Origin: Bacillus sp. AFS098217
GTDB taxonomy: Bacteria; Bacillota; Bacilli; Bacillales; Bacillaceae_G
Reading direction: 5' to 3'
NCBI RefSeq assembly: GCF_002551815.1
Contig: NZ_NVPR01000031.1
Span: 1-37,038 of the forward strand
Length of the DNA: 37,038 nt
Notes under the pieces: model-generated
Seen by the model: the letters and a program-made list of their open reading frames with translations, nothing else
Told to the model about the DNA's origin: nothing
The model's database searches: none
Made by a program: the position numbers and the translations under genes
Shown here: positions 23,772 to 33,151 of the stretch, one piece after another
How the letters are laid out: each line of letters opens with the position of its first letter
How positions within the stretch are numbered: position 1 is the stretch's first letter

Positions 23772-25118
23772 TTATGAAAACATTTTTAATAAAATTGTTG
23801 CAGCTACAACCATTGCAGCTCCGCCTAAACGCGTTGAAATTTGTGCAAACGGCATTAATTCCATACGGTTTGAAGCTGATAAAATCGCAACGTCGCCTGT
23901 TCCGCCTAATCCACTGTGACATCCAGTTACAATTGCAGACTCAACTGGGTACATTTTCATAACTTTCCCAACAATAAAACCAGTCGTGATCATTGTTATT
24001 ACCACTGATGCGCACACCGCAACATATCCAACTGAAAGAACAGCTGCTACATCTTTTAACGGAATGTATAACAATCCTAAACCAACCATTAATGGCCACG
24101 TTAAGTTTGTTGAAATAAATTTGTATAAGTGATACGCACCTTGCTCCATTTTTGCTGGCATTAATTTAAAGTATTTCACAAGTGCTGCTGAAAAGATCAT
24201 AATGATTGCCCCTGGAATACCAATAAATTTAGAAGCAAGTCCACCGAAAATAAAGAACGTACATGCAATTAATAAACCTGCTCCCATTAATGAGAAGTCA
24301 ATTGGTTTTTCTGTATTTTGTTCTTTTAATAAGTCATCTTGATTACCTGTTTTTACTAATATACCATTACCGCTAAGTTCTGGTTTTTGCTCACCTAATC
24401 GCTTCATATATCCAGCGCCTACAATCGCAAACATATTTCCGATAACCGCTGCTGGAATAAGCTGAGATACAAATGTTGCTGATGATTGATTTAAAATCTC
24501 ACTGTAAGCTAAGGAAAGTGGTAAAATACCTTCTCCGATACCACCGCTCACAATTGGTACAATGATAAAGAAGAATGTTCTCTTCATTTCAAATCCAAAT
24601 AATGACCCAACTAATAATCCAACCGCAATTGAAGCGAGTGTTCCTACAACTAACGGAATAAACATACGAATAAACCCTTGTACTAACACTTTACGATTCA
24701 TTCCTAAAACACTTCCGACTACTAAACAAGAAATGTATAGATATAAAAAGTTCGATTTTTTCATTAACATATTCGCAGCATTCATTGACGCTGGGTTCAT
24801 CCAGTTAAAGAACACAAGCAATGAAGGAATAAATAACGAAAGAATTGCTGGTCCACCAATGTTCTTTAAAATTGGAATTCTCATTCCGATATCGCCTAAG
24901 AAAATACCCATAATCATAATAACTGCAAATCCGCCAATCATATCCGCAGGCAACTTATTATATACAGATGCTGCGTAAATAACCGCTGCTAGTACAACAT
25001 ATAACGGTAAAGGTATAACACCGATTTTAATATTCATTATTTTAGAAGCGAAAGATTCTTGCTTTGGTTCTGTTCCCTCTACAGATGACATCGCTTCCAT
25101 ATTGTTTTGAATCCCCAT
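23772..25118 (-). CDS. maeN: Malate/Na+ symporter, 2-hydroxycarboxylate transporter family
   Basis: 448 aa, the same length as B. subtilis MaeN. About 11 hydrophobic segments. The family-specific re-entrant motifs are visible as SGGIGEGILPLSLAYSEI in the middle and CHSGLGGTGDVAILSASNRM near the C-terminus. It imports malate (possibly citrate in relatives of the CimH type) with sodium. AAGGGGGTGCC precedes the ATG. Its position directly downstream of malK-malR and upstream of malic enzyme supports malate as the substrate. Confidence 0.93.
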   Translation of the reverse strand: MGIQNNMEAMSSVEGTEPKQESFASKIMNIKIGVIPLPLYVVLAAVIYAASVYNKLPADMIGGFAVIMIMGIFLGDIGMRIPILKNIGGPAILSLFIPSLLVFFNWMNPASMNAANMLMKKSNFLYLYISCLVVGSVLGMNRKVLVQGFIRMFIPLVVGTLASIAVGLLVGSLFGFEMKRTFFFIIVPIVSGGIGEGILPLSLAYSEILNQSSATFVSQLIPAAVIGNMFAIVGAGYMKRLGEQKPELSGNGILVKTGNQDDLLKEQNTEKPIDFSLMGAGLLIACTFFIFGGLASKFIGIPGAIIMIFSAALVKYFKLMPAKMEQGAYHLYKFISTNLTWPLMVGLGLLYIPLKDVAAVLSVGYVAVCASVVITMITTGFIVGKVMKMYPVESAIVTGCHSGLGGTGDVAILSASNRMELMPFAQISTRLGGAAMVVAATILLKMFS

Positions 25119-25149
25119 ATGGCACCCCCTTATATTCTTATTTACAATA

Positions 25150-25206
25150 TTAAAACGCTTCCAATAGGAAAAATAGTTTTTGTAAGTTTTGTAACTGGTT
25201 TTGTAA
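25150..25206 (-). promoter_or_regulatory. maeN control region: three TTACAAAA repeats and a weak cre
   Basis: On the minus strand TTACAAAA occurs three times (25206-25199, 25194-25187, 25185-25178), first to third 21 bp apart. These are candidate MalR binding boxes 60-90 bp before the maeN start. TGGAAGCGTTTTAA at 25163-25150 resembles a cre with two mismatches. The layout fits activation by MalR with possible catabolite control. Confidence 0.5.
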
Positions 25207-25217
25207 TTAAAAAAAGC

Positions 25218-25243
25218 ATAAGCGGCTTATATAAGCCGCTTAT
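25218..25243 (-). terminator. Terminator of malK-malR
   Basis: 26-bp perfect palindrome (half-site ATAAGCGGCTTAT) overlapping the malR stop codon, followed on the minus strand by GCTTTTTTTAAT. Confidence 0.85.
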
Positions 25244-25947
25244 ACATACAAATCTATTTTCTTATGGTCAATGCACCTTAGTTTACTTACCGGTCTCCCT
25301 ACATGTTGATAAACCATTTCATTTTCTAAAACTCCAATTTCAGTTAAAAACATTACATACTTTCGAATAGAAACCCTTGAAATTCCCACTAATTGCGCCA
25401 TTTCATCTGTTGTAAAAGCTTGTCCATGAAGCAATTCAATTTGGTTCCATATTAACTGCAACGTTTGCTTTGTTAATCCTTTTGGAAGTTCTTGATTTGT
25501 GTAGGGTTCTACTTTTTCTTTTTGTAAAATTAGTGTATCTAATTCCGATTGGCTAATCTTTTGTTGTTCTTTCATAAATTTAAATTTCTCTCGGTATGCG
25601 GTTAATGCCTCTTTAAATCGTTCAAAGGTAAATGGTTTAATTAAATAGTCTACAACTCCATATTGCAATGCTTTTTTTATACTTCCCATATCATGTACAG
25701 CTGAAATCATCATAATATCAATTTCCTTTTCTTGATTCCGAACATACATTAACAACTCAAAGCCAGTATCTTTAGGCATAAAAATATCAAGTAATATGAA
25801 TTCTACTTGGGATTTTTCTAGTATCCCTATCGCTTCTTTTACAGAATGAGCTATATGAACAAGTTCAAATCCTCCTACTTGTTCTAAATAATGCTTATTT
25901 AGCATCGCTACCATCGGATCATCTTCCACAATCAAAACTTTAATCAT
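25240..25947 (-). CDS. malR: MalR response regulator (CitB family)
   Basis: 235 aa, as in B. subtilis MalR (YufM). Receiver with Asp54 in FILLDIFMPKDTGFELL, Ser at MMISAVHD and Lys in YLIKPFTF. The C-terminal helix-turn-helix (TTDEMAQLVGISRVSIRKYV) is of the CitB/DcuR type. It activates the malate transporter when MalK senses malate. The ATG overlaps the malK stop by 4 bp (ATGA), so the two are translationally coupled. Predicted targets are the boxes in front of maeN. Confidence 0.92.
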   Translation of the reverse strand: MIKVLIVEDDPMVAMLNKHYLEQVGGFELVHIAHSVKEAIGILEKSQVEFILLDIFMPKDTGFELLMYVRNQEKEIDIMMISAVHDMGSIKKALQYGVVDYLIKPFTFERFKEALTAYREKFKFMKEQQKISQSELDTLILQKEKVEPYTNQELPKGLTKQTLQLIWNQIELLHGQAFTTDEMAQLVGISRVSIRKYVMFLTEIGVLENEMVYQHVGRPVSKLRCIDHKKIDLYV

Positions 25948-27551
25948 CTTTGTATATCATCCCTACTTTTATATGGTATTTCAATTGTTATTGTCGTTCC
26001 CTTTCCTAACAATGAATGAAAATAAATTTCCCCATCTATTCTCTTTATACTTTCATTTACAAGATATAAACCATAGCCCCGATTATCTCCTTTTGTGGAA
26101 TATCCTTTCATGAATATTGTATTAAATTTATCTTTTTCTATTCCGGTTCCCGTATCTTGTACTGTAATTATTAATCTATCTTCATAACGAATCAAAACCT
26201 GGACCTGCTTCTTTTCACAATTCATTACTGCATCTACTGCATTATCAATTAAATTTCCTACAATAGTAATAAGTTCATGAATAATACTTTCATCATTTGT
26301 CTCTGGCAAATAAGAATCTTCACTTACAATCAGCTGTATATTCTTTTCTCTCGCATAACTAAGTTTACCAAGCAAAAATCCAGCAAATACAGGATTTTTA
26401 ATTTTCCTCATAATCCCGCCGATTTCATATTGATGCTCTAATACCATACTACTCACATATTTCTGTAATTCTTCATACTGTTTCATATGTGTAAGTCCTA
26501 ATACGACATGCATTTTATTCATAAACTCATGGGATTGCGCTCGCAATGCTTCTGCGTACAGCCGAATACCTGTTAATTCCTCCGCTAATTTTCTAATTTC
26601 TGTTTTGTCACGAAACGTCGCAATTGCACCAACTATTTCCCCTTTCACATATAGAGGAACACGATTTGTAACAATTGTAATGCCATAAATATTCTGTTCT
26701 TCATGTAATTGCGCTTCCCCCGTTTGTAAGACTTCTTTTATACGTGAGTTCGGCATATATAGTTCAACATCTTTACCAATAAAATTTTCTTCAAGGCCGC
26801 TTTTCTTAAATAACCGTTTTGCTTCATTATTGATTAAAGTAACCCTCGCCTCTTTATCTACGGCAATAATTCCTTCTTTTACAGATTGTAGCATCGTATC
26901 TCTTTCTTCTAAAATTTTTACAATTTCATGCGGCTCAAGACCAAATAAAATGTTCTTAATATGTCTAGCTAATAATATTGCTCCTATAATCCCAACTAAT
27001 ATTCCGACACCAACGCCAATATAAATAATATGTCTACTTTCCTTGACTCTTTCTTGTACATTGTCAGCTGAAATTCCAACAGCAACTGCACCAATTTGTT
27101 CTCCCGCTTCAGAAAAGATGGGTACAAATACTCGCATTGAAGTCCCTAAAGTTCCTTTAGCCAAAGACACATGTTCTTTTCCCTTTAAAGCTATCCCTTC
27201 ATCTCCTCCAACAAAATGCTGACCTATTTTGTTTGGATCTGGATGTGACTTTCGAATTCCATTCATATCCATAACGACAATGAACTGAACACCTGTATTT
27301 TTTAATAGCCTGTTCGTATACGTTTGAATTTCAGTGACATCTTCTCTGCCCGTTAAACCTTCGATTACAATTGGCGAGTTTGCTACAATATGTGCAATCG
27401 TTTTTGCTTTCTCGGCTTGGCTTTCTTCTGTCGTACGCTCAACGTTATGACTAATTAAAACATCTGTTACAAGTAAAGAAAGTATAACGACAGTACACAC
27501 TAAAAATGTAATCGTTTTCCATAAACTTAATAGCCTTTTTCTATTTCTCAT
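25944..27551 (-). CDS. malK: MalK sensor histidine kinase (CitA/DcuS family)
   Basis: 535 aa, close to B. subtilis MalK (533 aa). Membrane spans at about residues 13-33 and 176-195 enclose an extracellular Cache/PDC sensor containing FIVVMDMNGIRKSHPDPNKI and GTSMRVFVPIF, typical of C4-dicarboxylate and citrate sensors. A cytoplasmic PAS domain (about 215-320) ends in ATFRDKTEIRKL. The phospho-acceptor is His341 in LRAQSHEFMNKMHVVLGL. The ATPase domain shows NLIDNAVDAV, DTGTGI and KGDNRGYGLYLV. It detects extracellular malate and phosphorylates MalR. The malR gene follows with an overlap. Confidence 0.92.
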   Translation of the reverse strand: MRNRKRLLSLWKTITFLVCTVVILSLLVTDVLISHNVERTTEESQAEKAKTIAHIVANSPIVIEGLTGREDVTEIQTYTNRLLKNTGVQFIVVMDMNGIRKSHPDPNKIGQHFVGGDEGIALKGKEHVSLAKGTLGTSMRVFVPIFSEAGEQIGAVAVGISADNVQERVKESRHIIYIGVGVGILVGIIGAILLARHIKNILFGLEPHEIVKILEERDTMLQSVKEGIIAVDKEARVTLINNEAKRLFKKSGLEENFIGKDVELYMPNSRIKEVLQTGEAQLHEEQNIYGITIVTNRVPLYVKGEIVGAIATFRDKTEIRKLAEELTGIRLYAEALRAQSHEFMNKMHVVLGLTHMKQYEELQKYVSSMVLEHQYEIGGIMRKIKNPVFAGFLLGKLSYAREKNIQLIVSEDSYLPETNDESIIHELITIVGNLIDNAVDAVMNCEKKQVQVLIRYEDRLIITVQDTGTGIEKDKFNTIFMKGYSTKGDNRGYGLYLVNESIKRIDGEIYFHSLLGKGTTITIEIPYKSRDDIQR

Positions 27552-27630
27552 CCCATCAGTGACTCCCTATTTCTTCTACACTACTTGAATTATTTTACTT
27601 AATTTTTTTATACATATAATACTTCTTTAA

Positions 27631-27828
27631 ATATATAAATACATTTTAATTTTTCGCCATCTAAATCCTTGCTATGCAGAATAAAAAGTAACCTACACTC
27701 GTTTGCTCTTTCTGTTTTTACTTCGCATGTGGCAGAAAAAGGCCTTGAGCGCTTCTATGCATAAATAGATGCTCTCTCCCACCTAAAAAGAGGGGTTTTA
27801 TGTGGTTTTTTAATTGATGTATATATAG
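27631..27828 (+). repeat. bcr-like repeat, copy 8
   Basis: Complete copy between malK and the chemoreceptor gene. Left end ATATATAAATACATTTTAAT, then AACCTACACTCGTTTGCTC, TTGAGCGCTTCTATGCATAA, and right end TTTTTAATTGATGTATATAT. Very close to copies 5 and 9. Confidence 0.82.
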
Positions 27829-27830
27829 AA

Positions 27831-27868
27831 AAATAAGTAAGATGATAAAATCCTCATCTTACTTATTT
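27831..27868 (-). terminator. Terminator of the chemoreceptor gene
   Basis: Perfect 15-bp stem AAATAAGTAAGATGA / TCATCTTACTTATTT with an 8-bp loop, adjoining copy 8 of the repeat. Confidence 0.88.
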
Positions 27869-27875
27869 CTTACCA

Positions 27876-29858
27876 TTATACTTTAAATTTACTAATCATT
27901 TCTTGCAGTTCTTCTGCCATCTCTGCTAAGTTTTGAGCAGACGAGCTAATTTCTTCCATTGAATTAATTTGTTCTTCTGCCGAGGCTGCGACACTTTGCA
28001 TACTTGCTGTATTTTCTTCTGCTGCTGCCGCAATTTCATCAATGGCATTTGTCACTTCATTTGCATCTCCCGCCATAAGTTTTGTTGTTTCAACCATTTG
28101 ATCAACTTGCGAAACAATATGACTAGTCGAATCTAAAATTTCTGTAAAGCTTGTTTTTGTTTTGTTTACAACTTCTAGACCACACTGAACTTCTTCGCTA
28201 ACATGATCCATTGATTGTACAGTATGCTCAATATCCATCTTAATTTCTTTAATTAAATTTGCAATTTCACCTGATGACCCTTCCGATTGCTCTGCTAGCT
28301 TTCTAACCTCGTCTGCCACAATTGCAAATCCGCGTCCTTGTTCACCTGCTCTTGCTGCTTCAATCGCTGCATTTAAAGCGAGTAAATTCGTTTGCTGCGC
28401 AATAGTTTGAATCACTTCCGAAATGGCACCAATTTGTTTTGATCTCTCATCAAGCCGTTTAATAATACTATCTGATTGGGAAACAGATTGAGAAATAGAC
28501 TGCATTTGCTTCGCTGTTTGCTCTACTAGTCCTTCACCTTCATCTGCCTTTTGTCTTGTATGTGATGAAGAAACCGAAATAGATTCTGCACTTCCTGTCA
28601 CATTTTGAATTGCTGTATTTACTTGTTGTAGCGTAGCTGCGCCTTCCTCAACACCCCGACTTTGTGATTCAGCCCCACTCGATACTTGTTCCATTGCAAG
28701 TGTAATTTGGTCAGTTGCATCATTTGCTTGTTGTACATTCGCTGTTAACTCCTCCGCTGAGGCTGCTACATGTTCTGCAGAAACGCTAATTTGCGAAATA
28801 ACACTACGTAGAGAAGTAGACATTTCATTAAATGAATCCCCTAATTTTCCTATCTCATCCTTTGAATGAACAGTAATTTCTTCTGTTAAATCTCCTCTGC
28901 TAATTTTATGTGCAGAATCTACAATTTTACGTAGTGGCCTTGTAATAGACTGTGTAAGGAAATAAACTAAAACACTGCCAAGTGCAATAGAAATTACAAT
29001 GACAATTAACGTTTTATAAAAGACTGGATCAGCTGCTTGAATCACTTCATCTTCAAACATAACACCAACTATTTTCCAGCCTGTTTTCTCATTTGTTGTA
29101 AAGATTAATTTCTTTTCATCACCTTTTTCGGTATAAGACACAGTCCCTTCATTTTTTTCATAAATTGGTGTCACCCAAGGATCTGTAACCTTTGATCCAC
29201 CTTTTCTAGATGGATGGCTAACAATTTGTTTGTTTTGATCTAAGATAACAGCATAACCCTTCTTACCAATATCAATCATTTTTGAAATCTTTAATATGTT
29301 ATCCAGATTTAAGTTAATCCCTATAACACCTTTACCATCTTTCGTCTGCTTTGCGATCGTTACCACCATATTTTTTGTAGAAGTCGACTGATATGGGGCA
29401 GTAACAATTACCTTATCTTTATTTTCACTTGCCTCTTTATACCATGATCTTTCTGTTGGATTATATCCTTCTGGCATTTGAATAAATGGTTCTCTTATAA
29501 ATTTCCCTGTTTGCGTTCCAATATAAATGCCCTCTACTTCTGGATGAAGCTTTATATATTCTGTTAATTTCGTTCTTACTATGTCTTCTTGTCCATTTGG
29601 ATATGTATCTTCTGTTAAAGCATCGGCAAAATATGCCGCATCAACAAATTTTGCTTCTATATTTTGAGTAATAACACCATTTAAAACTGAAATATTTTCC
29701 TTGGCTTTCCCCGTAAGTTGCTGCTCAAAATTCGTTTTTGCAGTCTGATAGGAAACACCACCAATAATAAACCCAGGTACAGTTAAAAGAATGAGAAATG
29801 AAAAGATTAATTTCTTTTTAATACTAGTTCCTCTAAATCGCTGAAATATATTTTGCAT
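27876..29858 (-). CDS. Methyl-accepting chemotaxis protein, dCache type
   Basis: 660 aa. N-terminal membrane span (about residues 15-35), an extracellular dCache sensor of about 245 residues ([45 protein letters not shown]), a second span (about 283-303), HAMP ([22 protein letters not shown] split over the linker) and a long coiled-coil signalling domain. The hairpin tip that contacts CheA/CheW is [20 protein letters not shown]. The C-terminus has no CheR-tethering pentapeptide. The dCache pocket pattern (R-x-W-Y-x-x-A) resembles amino-acid sensors, but the ligand is unproven. AAGGGGGGC precedes the ATG; monocistronic. Confidence 0.94.
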   Translation of the reverse strand: MQNIFQRFRGTSIKKKLIFSFLILLTVPGFIIGGVSYQTAKTNFEQQLTGKAKENISVLNGVITQNIEAKFVDAAYFADALTEDTYPNGQEDIVRTKLTEYIKLHPEVEGIYIGTQTGKFIREPFIQMPEGYNPTERSWYKEASENKDKVIVTAPYQSTSTKNMVVTIAKQTKDGKGVIGINLNLDNILKISKMIDIGKKGYAVILDQNKQIVSHPSRKGGSKVTDPWVTPIYEKNEGTVSYTEKGDEKKLIFTTNEKTGWKIVGVMFEDEVIQAADPVFYKTLIVIVISIALGSVLVYFLTQSITRPLRKIVDSAHKISRGDLTEEITVHSKDEIGKLGDSFNEMSTSLRSVISQISVSAEHVAASAEELTANVQQANDATDQITLAMEQVSSGAESQSRGVEEGAATLQQVNTAIQNVTGSAESISVSSSHTRQKADEGEGLVEQTAKQMQSISQSVSQSDSIIKRLDERSKQIGAISEVIQTIAQQTNLLALNAAIEAARAGEQGRGFAIVADEVRKLAEQSEGSSGEIANLIKEIKMDIEHTVQSMDHVSEEVQCGLEVVNKTKTSFTEILDSTSHIVSQVDQMVETTKLMAGDANEVTNAIDEIAAAAEENTASMQSVAASAEEQINSMEEISSSAQNLAEMAEELQEMISKFKV

Positions 29859-29985
29859 AATAAGCCCCCCTTTATTTAAATATAAAGCGTCTGTGTAATT
29901 TTATATAATCATAATTAATAAAACAACATATAATGATAATTTGCAAAGATTTTATCAATTACATATTTCAAAGTACTCATTTATT

Positions 29986-30097
29986 CTTACAGTCTCACTG
30001 CTGTGTCACCTATTTTAACAATTGCTTTTTTCACGCGTTCTCATAAAAAATAATGAAATGTATAATGGAAGCATTCATAAATGAAACACAAAAATAA
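29986..30097 (+). pseudogene. Decayed fifth copy of the small-peptide unit
   Basis: TTACAGTCTCACTG followed by GTGTCACCTATTTTAAC echoes the family palindrome and GTCACC block. After the GTCACC block, 31 bp lead to CATAAAAAATAATGAAATG, aligning with the -10 region TATACTAAAAATACGAAATG of locus A at the same distance. Then ATGGAAGCATTCATAAATGAA parallels ATGGAAGTATTCGAAGTAAT of locus A with a deletion, ending in a stop. It appears to have lost the ribosome site and most of the coding region. The surrounding 29859-30170 holds no other gene. Confidence 0.42.
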
Positions 30098-30137
30098 GAG
30101 GAATTCAGTATACTACATATGCTGAATTCCTCTTATT
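30093..30137. terminator. Terminator of the GrpB-family gene
   Basis: Perfect 16-bp stem AATAAGAGGAATTCAG / CTGAATTCCTCTTATT with a 13-bp loop. Oriented to stop the minus-strand gene at 30171, with TTTTTGTG following. Confidence 0.85.
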
Positions 30138-30170
30138 TCTTATTTTGAAAATGGAAATGTACTATCGTCA

Positions 30171-30698
30171 TCACTTTCTCTTCTTAAAAATACTTTTTAC
30201 AAACCGTTCTTTATGATCCGTATATTCTCTTATCCCAGTCGAACGTATCTTTACATAGTCTAGTTTTAAATTTGTATATTCTTCTCTCGCTTCTTCATGT
30301 TCATTTAAATAGTCTCGAAAAAAAATTAAGTTATTCCAAAGATCTTTTTTATACTCAACTAAATGAATATAATGTGTTCGTTTCTCAAAAGAATCATCTG
30401 TAAATTTTGCAAAAACAATTTCACCCGGTCGTTTCACTTTTAATTGTAAAAAACCGATTTTTTTAAGCCCCTTTATAATGGATTCCTCCACTGAATTTAA
30501 ATCATTCACCGCGACTAATATGTCCACAATAGGCTTAGCTAAAATTCCTTCAATAGCTGTACTACCTATATGCTCAATACGATTCTCTTCTATATTGACA
30601 TTTTTTTGTATATCATTTTTCACCTTAGTAAATTCTTTCCGCCATTCATCCGTATAATGAACGAATTTAATTTCATCTCCCTTTAATCCTAGTTCCAT
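30171..30698 (-). CDS. GrpB / UPF0157 nucleotidyltransferase-fold protein
   Basis: 175 aa. VHYTDEWRKEFTKVKNDI, RIEHIGSTAIEGILAKPIVD and the following VDILVAV are the hallmark of the GrpB family. It belongs to the nucleotidyltransferase superfamily (G-S motif and two Asp residues). EIVFAKFTDDSFEKRTHYIHLV and FRDYLNEHEEAREEYTNLK complete the family pattern. Biochemical function is not established. GGAGAAGAGAC precedes the ATG. Confidence 0.9.
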   Translation of the reverse strand: MELGLKGDEIKFVHYTDEWRKEFTKVKNDIQKNVNIEENRIEHIGSTAIEGILAKPIVDILVAVNDLNSVEESIIKGLKKIGFLQLKVKRPGEIVFAKFTDDSFEKRTHYIHLVEYKKDLWNNLIFFRDYLNEHEEAREEYTNLKLDYVKIRSTGIREYTDHKERFVKSIFKKRK

Positions 30699-30762
30699 GT
30701 CTCTTCTCCTTTAACATAGTATAAGATGGTAAAACTTCTCTCCCACTCACTCCATTTCCTGT

Positions 30763-31575
30763 CTAGTTCATATAGCTAATTGCTTGACTCCCCATTTGTA
30801 CCCATGCTTGTTCAAAATTTTCTCTTGGGACGCTGACATTCGGCGTATCACTAAGCGGATCATGGATATATACCGATTCTTTATCATAACCAATAAGAAG
30901 AACGCAATGTTCATTGTACGTAATCGAAACATTGCCTGCATCTGTTTCCCATGTATCAAATTCATCTTCACCTAATGGAGCATATGTTGCATTTGTAATC
31001 ATAACAACTGGTTCGCCCTCTTTTACAGCTCTATAAATTTCATTTATATTTTTACCTGTTAAATCAACAGCTCGATTTGGTAAGTATTTATTTGCTAACT
31101 GAAAAAGCGGCTCATGATACACTCCATACCCTGATTCAGAAAAGGTATAAATATCCCCTACAAATCCTTCATTCGGATTACCACGTACACCGTTATTTGA
31201 GAAGGGAACTTTCGGTATTTCATCAGCCAGTGTCATCTTATCTACCGAAACACCTGCGTACTGTAACATCATAGCTAAACTGGTTACTTCGCATCCCCGA
31301 TCTAACTCTGGCAACTGCTGGATAAAAGGTACATTTTGCAGTAATACTTTTTCTTCATCTGTATTCACAAATCCCTTTTTCTGTTGAGCATGTTTAGTCG
31401 GAATGACGAGTTGATTCTTACCGCTTTTCTTTTGAACAGATTGATTTGAGACAAGGCTCTTTACTTTCTCTACATGTTTAGTAACGGGAATTATATCGCT
31501 CTTTTTCATATATACGCTACAAATAACCATTCCTAATACAACCACACATATATACATCTTCCAACTCCGTATCAT
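30763..31575 (-). CDS. Membrane-anchored C39-like cysteine peptidase-fold protein
   Basis: About 270 aa. An N-terminal membrane anchor or signal (MYICVVVLGMVICSVYM) is followed by a Lys-rich linker of about 50 residues and a C39-like domain. Likely catalytic residues are Cys95 in LDRGCEVTSLAMML, His223 in YNEHCVLLIGYD and Asp239 in YIHDPLSD. Such proteins act outside the membrane; substrates are mostly unknown. I prefer ATG 31575, which starts directly before the anchor; the in-frame ATG 31644 lacks a ribosome site. Even so the 31575 ribosome site is weak, so the start is uncertain. Confidence 0.8.
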   Translation of the reverse strand: MIRSWKMYICVVVLGMVICSVYMKKSDIIPVTKHVEKVKSLVSNQSVQKKSGKNQLVIPTKHAQQKKGFVNTDEEKVLLQNVPFIQQLPELDRGCEVTSLAMMLQYAGVSVDKMTLADEIPKVPFSNNGVRGNPNEGFVGDIYTFSESGYGVYHEPLFQLANKYLPNRAVDLTGKNINEIYRAVKEGEPVVMITNATYAPLGEDEFDTWETDAGNVSITYNEHCVLLIGYDKESVYIHDPLSDTPNVSVPRENFEQAWVQMGSQAISYMN

Positions 31576-31673
31576 TCTTCTATCTTCACATCCTTTTTCA
31601 TTCGTTAAATGCAAATAAAATGCATCCACATCTGTTTGGACCATGGGTAAAAAGATAAGTTCTTTTCCGTTAG

Positions 31674-31830
31674 CTATTGAATATTTATATTTGTTCCATC
31701 TATTCCAAGCCCATCTGCCATTTGGATGACTTTTTGCTCATTTATTTTCTTAGCACTTGGTAACTATCTTTACCATATAAATCAATATAAAACTTTTTTC
31801 TCCTTTAGCCACTTCTTCCTTATAAAATTC
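31674..31830 (-). pseudogene. C-terminal remnant of a lost gene
   Basis: Reading minus-strand frames together gives EFYKEEVAKGEKSF, then in another frame YGKDSYQVLRK, then after a further shift KINEQKVIQMADGLGIDG and a TAG stop at 31676-31674. Coherent protein-like sequence crossing two frames in 150 bp indicates a decayed gene. Family not recognised. The rest of 31576-31906 shows no gene. Confidence 0.45.
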
Positions 31831-31867
31831 ATTCTAAAAAACGTTCCTTAACTTTCTCTTAAAAAAA

Positions 31868-31895
31868 GACGACCTTGTAAAAAAACAAGGCCATC
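31868..31895 (-). terminator. Terminator of the second two-component operon
   Basis: Stem GATGGCCTTGT / ACAAGGTCGTC on the minus strand with a T-only loop and a seven-T tail. Confidence 0.88.
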
Positions 31896-31906
31896 CTTCA
31901 TTTCTC

Positions 31907-33151
31907 TTATACTTTTTGTTTTTTTGGAAAAACAATTTCAAAACAAGTACCTTCGCCAAGTTTACTTTTTACTGTTATTTTTCCGTAATGCTTTTCCACA
32001 ATCCAACTAGCGATCGAAAGTCCTAAACCTGCTCCCTCTGATTTCGTTCTGGCTTTATCCCCTTGATAAAAGCGGTCAAACAATCTCGAAATATCTTCTT
32101 CCTTAATCCCTATTCCATCATCTTTTACTTGCATGATAATTGATGTACCTGTTTGTATACAGCTTATTTGGATCTTTCCTCCCTCATTCGTATATTTCAT
32201 CGCATTATCTAGTAAAATTACAATCAATTGATGAATTCTTTCCCTATCCCCAATAAATGATACTTTAGATTCCACTTTCAATATCATCTCTTTTTCTCGG
32301 TATGCAGCAATTTCCTTATACGGATCTACTACCTCCTGTAATAACTCATCTAGTGCAAAATTCTTTTTATCCATTTCGATTTGATTCGAATCTGAACGCG
32401 CTAATAACAATAGATTGGCAACGAGCTTTGATAGCCTCCTGCACTCTTTCGAAATAGTAGATATATCAATTGCTTTTTCTTCTATTGTCGCGGAAGGTGA
32501 TTGAAACAATACGTCTGTTTTCGATTGAATAACTGCTAGCGGCGTTCGTAATTCATGTGATACATCAGAAACAAACTGTTGTTGTTTCTCCCAAGAATTT
32601 CGAATAGGTATAAGGGCCTTTCCGGCTAAGAAGAATCCAAGTCCAATTGCACATAAACTACCTATACCGCATCCAATTATAAGAATGAGCAATAATGTAT
32701 GTAACATATCTCTTTCCGCAGTTGCATCGCGCACAAATTGGACAATTTCGGTATCACGTTGAAACGCAAACACTCTAAAGCTTCGCCCTTCTATTTGAAT
32801 ATCTTGAAACTCTCCCAATTCTTCTGGAAAAAACTTCGAAATATTTTCTTGAAAAACAGGGTCAAACTTGAATCCCTTTTCATCTATTACAACTTGTTTT
32901 CCACGCCATATTAATTTCGTAATCCGCGGATCTCCAATATGAATTTTAGCAACTCCTTTTGGTGGAAACCTAGAATCTTTCTCCTCTTTTGCTTTAGCGA
33001 TTTCTATAGAAGTATCTATTCCGCTATAAATCCGATTGTACATGTATGCATAGATAACACTCCCTAACACCCCAATCAATATGATGAATACCAATGAATT
33101 TAAAATGGTAAGACGAATACGTGTTTTTTGAAACATACTTTCCCTCTTCAT
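31907..33151 (-). CDS. Sensor histidine kinase, second two-component system
   Basis: 414 aa. Membrane spans at about residues 15-36 and 151-177 enclose an extracytoplasmic region of about 115 residues. No clear HAMP domain. His199 lies in FVSDVSHELRTPLAVIQSK. ATPase motifs: IVILLDNAMKYTNEG, DDGIGI, LFDRFYQGDKART and EGAGLGLSIASWIVEKH. This is a standard HPK1-type kinase, similar in layout to CiaH-like kinases. The gene overlaps the end of its regulator by 4 bp. The signal is unknown; the divergently placed small-peptide unit C suggests a link. Confidence 0.92.
   Translation of the reverse strand: MKRESMFQKTRIRLTILNSLVFIILIGVLGSVIYAYMYNRIYSGIDTSIEIAKAKEEKDSRFPPKGVAKIHIGDPRITKLIWRGKQVVIDEKGFKFDPVFQENISKFFPEELGEFQDIQIEGRSFRVFAFQRDTEIVQFVRDATAERDMLHTLLLILIIGCGIGSLCAIGLGFFLAGKALIPIRNSWEKQQQFVSDVSHELRTPLAVIQSKTDVLFQSPSATIEEKAIDISTISKECRRLSKLVANLLLLARSDSNQIEMDKKNFALDELLQEVVDPYKEIAAYREKEMILKVESKVSFIGDRERIHQLIVILLDNAMKYTNEGGKIQISCIQTGTSIIMQVKDDGIGIKEEDISRLFDRFYQGDKARTKSEGAGLGLSIASWIVEKHYGKITVKSKLGEGTCFEIVFPKKQKV

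Noticed and set aside
24562-24978. Plus-strand ORF of 138 codons
   Set aside because: Antisense shadow of maeN; no ribosome site and no family features.
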